A stretch of 64,000 nucleotides of DNA from Gammaproteobacteria bacterium (lineage in GTDB: Bacteria > Pseudomonadota > Gammaproteobacteria > Burkholderiales > Gallionellaceae): contig JAHJBC010000002.1 of assembly GCA_018813765.1 (NCBI GenBank), positions 1-64,000 on the forward strand, given 5' to 3'. Below, in pieces: positions 34,131 through 40,944 of the stretch. Position 1 is the stretch's first letter; every line of letters starts with the position of its first letter. The notes under the pieces were generated by a model, which was given only the letters and a program-made list of their open reading frames with translations, did no database searches and was not told the origin of the DNA. The translations under genes were made by a program, and so were the position numbers.

Positions 34131-34403
34131 ATGAAAAAGCAAATCATCAGCATCGCCCCCGTCCAGACCGGCAAAGTATTTGGCGTGTTCTACTTTCTGA
34201 TCAGTCTGCCATTCCTTGTGGCGATGGCCTTCTTCGCCTTCGCCAAGGGATCAGGTGGCAGTATCGCCCCAATGCTCCTGCTCCCCATCTTCTATGCGAT
34301 CTTCGGTTTCATCTTCACCATGATCGCCGCTTGGGCCTACAACCTTGTTGCAGGCTGGGTGGGTGGTATCGAATACACCAGCACTGCTATCGATGAAGAT
34401 TGA
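34131..34403 (+). CDS. DUF3566-like small membrane protein
   Basis: The 90-residue protein has two strong membrane segments (about 15-40 and 47-75) joined by a glycine/serine turn, and ends AYNLVAGWVGGIEYTS. This matches the DUF3566 pattern of small two-helix proteins of unknown role. AAAGGAA lies 5 nt before the ATG. Confidence 0.7.
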   Translation: MKKQIISIAPVQTGKVFGVFYFLISLPFLVAMAFFAFAKGSGGSIAPMLLLPIFYAIFGFIFTMIAAWAYNLVAGWVGGIEYTSTAIDED

Positions 34404-34442
34404 ATGGAAATCCAACAGTATTAGCGAAGAATCAAAGGTGGC

Positions 34443-34480
34443 GTGTTCGGGTTTCCAGTACAAACCATACCACTCAACAT
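34443..34480. repeat. Dispersed 40-bp repeat, copy 2
   Basis: A diverged copy of the unit at 27371, keeping GTGTTCGG, CCAGTACAAACC and CACTCAACAT but with mismatches in the right half of the hairpin. It lies between the DUF3566-like and rhodanese genes. Confidence 0.6.
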
Positions 34481-34558
34481 TTCCTTTCGCCCCTTAGCCT
34501 TGATGCGCCCGCGCCTCCGGTACAATCCTCGCGTCCCCATTCTTAGTGACGAATCCCC

Positions 34559-35134
34559 ATGACCGACTACAACATCTGCCCCGGCCTGCCCGAAGTCGAA
34601 GCACTGCACCTTGGCAAACCGGTGAAGATACGACGCGAGCAGGACCCGTCTGCCACCATCCGCGCCGACTACGCCGCCACCGCGCGCAAATGCCCGCCCT
34701 ACTGCATCCAGCCGATGCAACTGGCTGCGGGGGTGGTGACATTTGGCGAGCTGGAAGTATTGGACTATCTGAAGCGCATCCGGCTCGGTGAGGACAGCCT
34801 GATGGTGGTCGATTCACGCACACCGGACTGGTATGCGAAAGGCACCATTCCCGGCGCAATCAACATCCCCTATGCGCAGAACATGGCGGGCCAGGCGACC
34901 GATCTGCCCGGTGTGAAGAAGAAGCTGGGCGATCTGTTCGGCGCGAAAGAGACTGGGGGGACATTCGATTTCAGCACAGCGCGCACGCTCGCCATCTTCT
35001 GCAATGGCCCGTGGTGCGGGCAGACGCCGAATAACATCCGCACCCTGCTTGCGCTCGGCTATCCCGCCAGCAAGTTGAAGTGGTATCGCGGCGGTATGCA
35101 GGACTGGTGCTCGCTGGGGCTCAGCGTCATCTGA
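34559..35134 (+). CDS. Rhodanese-domain protein
   Basis: The 191-residue protein has a C-terminal rhodanese domain (from about residue 70): VVDSRTPDWYAKGTIPGAINIPY, then the active-site loop FCNGPWCGQTPN carrying the catalytic cysteine. The N-terminal 60 residues contain ARKCPPYCIQPM, an extra cysteine pair of unknown role. It probably transfers or carries sulfane sulfur in the cytoplasm; no signal peptide is visible. No clear ribosome site precedes the ATG; TACAAT at 34521-34526 may be a -10 element. Confidence 0.8.
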   Translation: MTDYNICPGLPEVEALHLGKPVKIRREQDPSATIRADYAATARKCPPYCIQPMQLAAGVVTFGELEVLDYLKRIRLGEDSLMVVDSRTPDWYAKGTIPGAINIPYAQNMAGQATDLPGVKKKLGDLFGAKETGGTFDFSTARTLAIFCNGPWCGQTPNNIRTLLALGYPASKLKWYRGGMQDWCSLGLSVI

Positions 35135-35151
35135 TCGCTTCCCCGCCCATT

Positions 35152-35177
35152 AAAAAGGCGACCATCGGTCGCCTTTT
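35152..35177. terminator. Terminator, GGCGACC stem
   Basis: AAAAAGGCGACC and GGTCGCCTTTT flank a 3-base loop. It ends the rhodanese transcript, and it is also the outer edge of a segment that is an inverted copy of 40034-40152, where the same terminator follows a lipoprotein gene. Confidence 0.85.
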
Positions 35178-35193
35178 GCTTTGGCATGCCCCC

Positions 35194-35271
35194 TCAAGGA
35201 AAACTGATGTGGTTTGCAAACATCCGGAAATTGGGGGCGCCGACATTTGCCTCGCAATAGATGATCTGTAG
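35194..35271 (-). pseudogene. 3' fragment of a sialidase-fold lipoprotein gene
   Basis: Read on the minus strand these bases encode IIYCEANVGAPNFRMFANH and then ISFP plus stop. This matches the last 26 residues of the intact lipoprotein at 38946 (IIYSEANASAPNFRMFASH, then ISLP). The spacer and terminator that follow are also shared. The 5' part of the gene is absent, so it is a relic of a duplicated gene. Confidence 0.8.
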
Positions 35272-35364
35272 CTACTCAGACTTCATCTGACAGGTATTAT
35301 CCGTTGTTCGTCCGCAGCAGAAACAGGATAACGTGGGCTACTTCCGCTTTGTGTCAGTGAGAGT

Positions 35365-35784
35365 CTACTTGGCCTGTAGCCGATAGATGTATTCCGTCAG
35401 AGCCAGAATGCGACTACGTGCAGCCGATTCGACATCTTGCCTGGGGTAGTTTTCAAAATAGATGGAGGATTGCAGATTGAACGAACGCCCCCAAACCGGC
35501 ATTTCGCGTGTGCCGTGCGACTTGACCTCCTGCCGACCATCGATGATCTGATAGACACGATCGAATGGAAATACACCTTTGTTGTTTCTGGCAAGCACGG
35601 TCAGATCGGGGACGCGATTGGTCAATTGCGATTTCATATAGCCGTCGCCCTTGCCGGACAAACCGTGGCACACGGCGCACGCACTTTCGTATTCCATCTT
35701 TCCTACATCGAGCATATCCGCAGCCAGGGATGTTCCAGTTGAGCATGCGACCAGCAGAGATACAGCGAGCATTCGTGTGTTCAT
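35365..35784 (-). CDS. Periplasmic monohaem cytochrome c
   Basis: The 139-residue precursor has a signal peptide (about residues 1-22, MLAVSLLVACSTGTSLA) and one haem-binding motif CAVCH followed by GLSGKGDG. The methionine in TREMPVWGR is a likely sixth ligand. This is a small class I electron carrier exported to the periplasm. GGAGG precedes the ATG at 35784. It diverges from the EncFtn-like gene, which may matter if the organism oxidises iron, but no direct link is shown. Confidence 0.85.
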   Translation of the reverse strand: MNTRMLAVSLLVACSTGTSLAADMLDVGKMEYESACAVCHGLSGKGDGYMKSQLTNRVPDLTVLARNNKGVFPFDRVYQIIDGRQEVKSHGTREMPVWGRSFNLQSSIYFENYPRQDVESAARSRILALTEYIYRLQAK

Positions 35785-36077
35785 GACGCCTCCATGTTCT
35801 GGTTGAGGGCATAGTCGCCAATAGTATTTTGACAACGGTTGAAAATACGCCTTTCGTTCCTCGCGTGTCATACGTAGCAACACGTATCAAGTCGGGCAAC
35901 ACCTCAACATGCGCGAAGAATCGTTGATGCCAGCAAACTATTGGATTAATCTTCGAGGCGCACCATGGTGCCTGCCTGCGACACAGCACCAACGCACACC
36001 CGCAGCGATCCGGCTGTACCGGCAGGATTCGATCCTGCCGTCTTTGACGCTAACTGTTCACAGGAGGTGTACTCATC
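35785..36077. other. 293-bp divergent intergenic region
   Basis: No gene is supported. The region separates the cytochrome c and ferritin-like genes and should hold both promoters. TTGACA occurs at 35829-35834 on the plus strand, but no convincing -10 follows. No iron-box palindrome could be defended by eye. Confidence 0.35.
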
Positions 36078-36362
36078 ATGTCCGTCACTTATCAAGAAGC
36101 AATCAATGAACTATCGGCCGAAGCCAGGGAGATGCACCGTGCAATCGTGTCGCTGACGGAGGAGCTGGAAGCGGTCGACTGGTACAACCAGAGGGCGGAT
36201 GTATGCAGCGATCCTGAATTGAAGGCGATCATGTTACACAATCGTGATGAGGAAAAGGAGCATGCGGCGATGCTTCTGGAGTGGATCCGCCGCAGGGATC
36301 CGATTATTTCCAAAGAGATGAAGGATTATCTCTTCACCGACAAACCTGTCGCGCACAACTAG
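36078..36362 (+). CDS. Encapsulated-ferritin-type (EncFtn) protein
   Basis: The 94-residue protein matches the EncFtn family, which forms ring-shaped decamers that oxidise ferrous iron inside encapsulin shells. Compared with the Rhodospirillum rubrum protein, the ferroxidase residues align as E29 (Glu32), E59 (Glu62) and H62 (His65), with W35 (Trp38) and entry residues E28 and E31 kept in EELEAVDWY; NRDEEKEHA is intact. The C-terminus (DKPVAHN) shows no clear shell-targeting tail, and no encapsulin gene adjoins. AGGAGGTG 9 nt upstream is a strong ribosome site. A ZIP transporter follows. Confidence 0.85.
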   Translation: MSVTYQEAINELSAEAREMHRAIVSLTEELEAVDWYNQRADVCSDPELKAIMLHNRDEEKEHAAMLLEWIRRRDPIISKEMKDYLFTDKPVAHN

Positions 36363-36445
36363 ACGATCAGGGGAGTAGCAAACTGCGATGCAACGTCAGG
36401 GAGGGACATCCGATCGCTCCCTGACAGGGATACAGAGGGCACTCA

Positions 36446-37183
36446 ATGCTGTTCCAGGTGATCGTGTTCAGTCTGTTGGGCAGCGTCGGCGCCATCGCCG
36501 TCTCCGCCCTGCTGTTGCTGTTCCCGCAAGGCATCCGTCAGGTGTTGGTACCCTGCCTGATCAGCTACGCGACCGGCACGTTGCTCGGTGCCGCCTTTCT
36601 GGGGATGATCCCGTCCGCTCTGAGCCAGGCCCCGGCGATAAATGTGCTGGCGACCGTGCTGGCCGGCATGGTGCTGTTCTTCGTGCTGGAAAAACTCGTG
36701 CTCTGGCGTCATTGCCATGAGGCGGAGTGTGCGGTACATGGCCGCGCCGGGCCGCTCATCCTGATCGGCGATGCGTTCCACAATTTCGTCGACGGCGTGG
36801 TGATCGCCGCCGCCTTCCTCACCTCGATCCCGCTGGGCATCGCCACGGCACTGGCCGTGATCGCGCACGAGATCCCGCAGGAGGTCGGCGACTTCGCCAT
36901 CCTGCTGGACAATGGCTACGGCCGCGTGCGCGCCCTGCTGCTCAACGGGCTTTCTTCCGCCGCCACGCTGCCGGGTGCCGTCATCGCCTACTTCTGGCTG
37001 GGCGAAACGCGCGAGGCGGTGCCATATATTCTCGCGCTGTCTGCGGCAAGCTTCATCTACATCGCGACTGCGGACCTGATCCCGGGTCTGCACCGGCAGA
37101 TGACCTTCGCTGCATCCCTGCGCCAGGTACTGCTGTTGCTGGCGGGGATCGCGACGATCGCATTCTTTCGCTTGGGAGGTTGA
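36446..37183 (+). CDS. ZIP-family metal transporter
   Basis: The 245-residue protein has about eight membrane segments and the two ZIP metal-site helices: DAFHNFVDGVVIAAAF and AHEIPQEVGDFAILL. A short histidine-bearing loop (WRHCHEAECAVH) lies in the middle, as in ZIP proteins. It should import zinc, iron or manganese into the cytoplasm. Its place behind a ferritin-like gene suggests iron, but this is inference. A second ZIP gene at 54057 is clearly homologous. The aminotransferase gene begins 3 nt after the stop. Confidence 0.88.
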   Translation: MLFQVIVFSLLGSVGAIAVSALLLLFPQGIRQVLVPCLISYATGTLLGAAFLGMIPSALSQAPAINVLATVLAGMVLFFVLEKLVLWRHCHEAECAVHGRAGPLILIGDAFHNFVDGVVIAAAFLTSIPLGIATALAVIAHEIPQEVGDFAILLDNGYGRVRALLLNGLSSAATLPGAVIAYFWLGETREAVPYILALSAASFIYIATADLIPGLHRQMTFAASLRQVLLLLAGIATIAFFRLGG

Positions 37184-37186
37184 ATC

Positions 37187-38194
37187 ATGGGCATCATCGC
37201 GGAAAAAGGCGGCGCCAGCTTTCACGGCATCAAACTGTTGTTGTGCGAAAACCCGCTGCCGCCGATCGAGGCCGCCATCGCTGCGGCGCAAGCCGAAGCG
37301 GCGCACAGCAATTACTACACCGAACCGTATTCCGCCCCGTTGCGCCAGCTTATCAGCGCACAACTGGGGGTGCCCGAACTGCTCATCCATATCAACGCCG
37401 GGTCCGAGCTGATCCTGCGCCAGTTGTTCGACCGTTTCGGCCAGCAGGTCCATCTGCTGACGCCGACCTATGTACTCTTCCCGGAGGTCGCGCGCCGCTA
37501 CACCGAGACCCGCCTGCTGCCCGAGAATGATTTTGCATTCGACCTGAGCCAGTTGCAGATTCCGGTCGGGACCAAGCTGGCGGTCATCGTCAATCCCAAT
37601 AATCCCAACGGTGGCATCTTCGACATGGCGCCGCTGCCGGCATTGCTGCAACGTCATCCGGACACGCGCTTCCTGGTGGACGAAGCCTTCATCGGGCTGG
37701 CGGGCGAATCCGTGGCGCAACTCGTGCCGCAATATCCCAACCTGCTGGTGACCCGTACCTTATCCAAGGCGCACAGTCTGGCCGGCTTCCGCGTCGGCTA
37801 CGGGATATTCCCGCAGGATATCGCCGACGATCTGAACAACCACAATGATGCCTATCCGCTCGCCCGCCCCAGTCAGGCGGCAGCCATCGCCACGCTGTCC
37901 CACGAAGACCTCATCCATGAACGCTCCGTGCGCTTGCGCGAATGGACCGAACTGCTGGCTGCGGAACTGCGCGGCCTTGGAGTGCGCACCTATCCGACGC
38001 ACACCTATTTCTTCCTGGCGGACTTTGCGCCGCATGATGCGAGCGCACTGGCCGAAGCGCTACGCGCCCGCGACATACTGGTGAAGCCGCTCAGCGATGC
38101 GCGACTCGGCAAGGGCTTCATGCGCGTGACCACCGCATTGCCGGAGGACAACCGGCGCTTCAGCGCGGTGTTGCGGGAGTTGCTGGCGGCCTAG
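37187..38194 (+). CDS. Class I/II aminotransferase, histidinol-phosphate aminotransferase-like
   Basis: The 335-residue protein has the fold-type I PLP pattern: NPNNPNGG (residues 139-146), the aspartate in FLVDEAF, and the cofactor lysine in TRTLSKAHSLAGFRVGYG. Sequence style and length fit the HisC group. HisC-like proteins elsewhere also act on aromatic amino acids or in cobalamin synthesis, and no his genes are nearby, so the true substrate is open. It lies 3 nt behind the ZIP gene and is likely cotranscribed. Confidence 0.8.
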   Translation: MGIIAEKGGASFHGIKLLLCENPLPPIEAAIAAAQAEAAHSNYYTEPYSAPLRQLISAQLGVPELLIHINAGSELILRQLFDRFGQQVHLLTPTYVLFPEVARRYTETRLLPENDFAFDLSQLQIPVGTKLAVIVNPNNPNGGIFDMAPLPALLQRHPDTRFLVDEAFIGLAGESVAQLVPQYPNLLVTRTLSKAHSLAGFRVGYGIFPQDIADDLNNHNDAYPLARPSQAAAIATLSHEDLIHERSVRLREWTELLAAELRGLGVRTYPTHTYFFLADFAPHDASALAEALRARDILVKPLSDARLGKGFMRVTTALPEDNRRFSAVLRELLAA

Positions 38195-38267
38195 CATGAC
38201 AGGGTGCAACCAGGCCGGGCTGCGCGACAGCCTGCAGGAGGTAACGAGACCAACCAAGGAGAAAACC

Positions 38268-38735
38268 ATGTACTCGAAGATTCTCGTGGCAGTGGACGGC
38301 AGCGGCATATCTGCGCATGCGCTGAAACAGGCGATCACGCTCGCCAGAAAGTTGAAGGCGCAATTGCGCATCGTTCATGTGGTGGACATGAACTGGTTCC
38401 CGCTCGCCCCGGAACTGAACATCGATATCCAGACAATCTCGGCGGTCCGACGCAGCGTCGGCGAAAGCATCATTGCGGCAGCGCGCGATTCGGCAAAGCA
38501 GGAAAGGTTCGAGGCAGAGGTGGCGCTGCTGGAAACCGATTCTCCCGCCCAGCAGGTGGCGGAAGCGATCACCCAGGAAGCCCAGCGCTGGCCGGCCGAC
38601 ATGATGGTGCTGGGGACCCATGGACACCGCGGTTTTCAACGCCTCATGCTCGGCAGCGTGGCCGAACAGACGGCACGGCGGTCTGTAATGCCCGTCTTGC
38701 TTATCCCGTCGCCTGAGCACACGCATTCGGACTGA
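38268..38735 (+). CDS. Universal stress protein UspA family
   Basis: The 155-residue protein starts KILVAVDGS and ends with the nucleotide-binding signature GTHGHRGFQRLMLGSVAEQ (G-2x-G-9x-G-S), so it probably binds ATP. UspA proteins are induced by starvation and other stress; the molecular role is unclear. AAGGAG lies 6 nt before the ATG at 38268, which decides against 24 in-frame upstream residues. Confidence 0.9.
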   Translation: MYSKILVAVDGSGISAHALKQAITLARKLKAQLRIVHVVDMNWFPLAPELNIDIQTISAVRRSVGESIIAAARDSAKQERFEAEVALLETDSPAQQVAEAITQEAQRWPADMMVLGTHGHRGFQRLMLGSVAEQTARRSVMPVLLIPSPEHTHSD

Positions 38736-38763
38736 CGGGACGCCGCCTCCAAAGAGCAAAGGG

Positions 38764-38804
38764 GGTCGGGTTTGCAGTTCAAACCGAATCACTCAACATC
38801 ACCC
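38764..38804. repeat. Dispersed 40-bp repeat, copy 3
   Basis: GGTCGGGTTTGCAGTTC, AAACCGAATC and ACTCAACATCACCC match copy 1 at 27371 almost exactly, apart from a missing 6-base piece near the left end. It sits behind the UspA gene. Confidence 0.7.
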
Positions 38805-38945
38805 ACTAAATCCGCAAGGAAAAATGAGTCGAATTACTTCGATAGAAGCAACAGCACCAAGATTCACCAGGCTGCGTCAATATGTCGCGCCTTTTCTGTA
38901 ACTGATTCAAATTAAAATACCTGCCAGAGGATAAAAGGACCAAAC

Positions 38946-40109
38946 ATGGCAACCCGGAATATCGCATTAGCCCTGATGCTGCTCTCCTCCTTGACCAGTT
39001 CTGGCTGTGGCAGCGGTGGAAATACGCCTCCTCCCGCAGATACGCCAACGCCGACCGCAATGAGTGTCAGCGGTGTCGTCGCCGCATCCAACGGCATCTT
39101 CGATGCCTCGCCCAGGAACGATGGTTCCGGCAATCTCTGGATGAGTTTTTCGACTGTCGATTTTTCCGCGAATGAACCGACCCTGACCGAGGTGCGCACG
39201 CGCATCGCCTCTTCCGCCGATGGCGGCACCACCTGGACGGATGCAGGCGTCGATCCGAACAACAATAGCGCTCCCGATCTTCTGGTGCCCAACCCGTTAG
39301 GTGCCGGGAATGTATGGGCGGATTGGCATTACGAAGTATCGAGTCTGCTCTACGACCCTATCGACCCGGATACGACCAGACGCTGGAAGATGTTGTGGCA
39401 TCGTATGTTGTATGTGAGTGTCGGCGGTGACAGCGTGATGTCCGTCGATAACAGCTGGATAGGACTCAGCACCGCCTCGACACCGGACGGCGTTTGGAGT
39501 TCCGAGCGCAAGCTGTTCGCCGGATCGCTCTACAATGCCGCTGTGAATGTCGTTATCAGTGCGCCCGAAAAGCAACTGAATGCCCTGCACGCGCCCCTCA
39601 GCAACTGCCTCGCCTTCACCGAACCCAGCATGCTGGCGAAAGCGGACGACATCTACATCAGTCTGCATTGCCTGGGCGGTGCATCGAATTCCAAGATATT
39701 CGGAATGAGGTGCGACAGGTCGTTTTCGACTTGCACTTATCTCGGTGATTTTCTGCAGGGCAGCGAGGCCGCGCAATTTTCGCAAAGCGGGCAATCGTTC
39801 AGCGGCTTCAGCGCGACCGAACTGGTGTCCGTCGGCGGCAACGATTATCTGGTGGTGACGCCGACCGAGACATCAGGCGACACCTACCGCGGCTGTCTGG
39901 CTTTCCGCATCAGCGATCTGGCCACTGCGACACTCGCCCGCACCAACGGCGTCCCCACGCTGATCAAGCGCATCTCCGGCACCAGCGGCAGCTTCAACGG
40001 GGCATGCGGTTATGATGCAGACGCAACGGGCAGCGGGATCATCTATAGCGAGGCAAATGCCAGCGCGCCCAATTTCCGGATGTTTGCCAGCCACATCAGT
40101 TTGCCCTGA
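38946..40109 (+). CDS. Lipoprotein with sialidase-like (BNR) fold
   Basis: The 387-residue precursor has a lipoprotein-type signal ending SSGC (residues 18-21) and a Gly/Pro/Thr-rich linker. The mature part contains one clear Asp-box, SADGGTTWTDAG, and repeated beta-strand blocks as in sialidase or propeller proteins. Sialidase catalytic residues could not be assigned, so a binding or glycosidase role is only possible. AGGA lies 6 nt before the ATG. A fragment of a paralogue lies inverted at 35194. Confidence 0.65.
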   Translation: MATRNIALALMLLSSLTSSGCGSGGNTPPPADTPTPTAMSVSGVVAASNGIFDASPRNDGSGNLWMSFSTVDFSANEPTLTEVRTRIASSADGGTTWTDAGVDPNNNSAPDLLVPNPLGAGNVWADWHYEVSSLLYDPIDPDTTRRWKMLWHRMLYVSVGGDSVMSVDNSWIGLSTASTPDGVWSSERKLFAGSLYNAAVNVVISAPEKQLNALHAPLSNCLAFTEPSMLAKADDIYISLHCLGGASNSKIFGMRCDRSFSTCTYLGDFLQGSEAAQFSQSGQSFSGFSATELVSVGGNDYLVVTPTETSGDTYRGCLAFRISDLATATLARTNGVPTLIKRISGTSGSFNGACGYDADATGSGIIYSEANASAPNFRMFASHISLP

Positions 40110-40126
40110 GGCGGGCATGCCAAAGC

Positions 40127-40152
40127 AAAAGGCGACCTTCCGGTCGCCTTTT
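40127..40152. terminator. Terminator, GGCGACC stem
   Basis: AAAAGGCGACC and GGTCGCCTTTT flank a 4-base loop between convergent genes. The same stem is found at 14481 and 35152. Confidence 0.88.
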
Positions 40153-40181
40153 CTATTCCCTGCCCGACTCGCTACTCTTGA

Positions 40182-40895
40182 TTACTTCTGCAACGTCGCC
40201 TTTTCGACCAGCACCTTGTAGCTATACCCCGCCCCAAAATCCTTGTCCGTCGCAACGATTCCCTTCACCGTCACCACATCGCCGATCATCGCCGTGGCCG
40301 AGGTGGTCACGAGAATGTCGTTGCTGCCGCCCGCTGCGGAGCCCGAGCCGTCTTGCAGGTGTATCCAGTTCACCCCCATGATCTCGGCGTTGTACTTCAC
40401 CACCCTGCCGCGCACCACGACCGGCTTGCCCTTGAGCGCGGCGGCCTTGTTCACGACATCCACGACTTTCATGGAATTCGGTCCGACGGCTGCGGCGACC
40501 GGTGCCGAGTTGATCGTCTCCAGATTCTTGCGGGGGATAATAGAGAACGAGTTTCCCAGGGTGGATGAAGCAGCAGGGCCGACACTCGCACCGCCCAGCT
40601 TGCCGAACAGGATCATCTTGAAAGTCTGGTTCAGCGATTTGCTCGTGAAGTTCTCCATGACGGTCACGTTCTCGATGGTGACGGTATCGCCTTTTTTGAC
40701 CGGCGCCTTGATCACTGCCGCCCATATCTCGCCACGGTCGGTATTGAGCAGGAGATAGGTGAAGTTGTCGACGTTCTTCAATTTGATGACCTTGCCTTGA
40801 ACGGTCGCGCTGCCCGAACCTTGCGGCATGCCGCCTTCTGTTGCCCATGCGAATGATGCGGTTACGAAAAGGCAAATCGCCAACAGTGCTTTCAT
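40182..40895 (-). CDS. Periplasmic protein with two OB-fold-like domains
   Basis: The 237-residue precursor has a signal peptide (residues 1-18, LLAICLFVTASFAWA). Two beta-barrel-like blocks follow: GKVIKLKNVDNFTYLLL to VTVMENF, and GRVVKYNAEIMGVNWIHL to VTVKGIVA. Both read like tRNA_anti/OB-type folds as found in exported nucleic-acid or metal-related proteins. The function is unknown. AAGGAG lies 9 nt before the ATG at 40895. It lies 49 nt downstream of the hybrid kinase gene and may be cotranscribed with it. Confidence 0.65.
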   Translation of the reverse strand: MKALLAICLFVTASFAWATEGGMPQGSGSATVQGKVIKLKNVDNFTYLLLNTDRGEIWAAVIKAPVKKGDTVTIENVTVMENFTSKSLNQTFKMILFGKLGGASVGPAASSTLGNSFSIIPRKNLETINSAPVAAAVGPNSMKVVDVVNKAAALKGKPVVVRGRVVKYNAEIMGVNWIHLQDGSGSAAGGSNDILVTTSATAMIGDVVTVKGIVATDKDFGAGYSYKVLVEKATLQK

Positions 40896-40944
40896 CTTTG
40901 GATGCTCCTTTGGATAATCTGGTGCCGATGGACAATACAAACGT

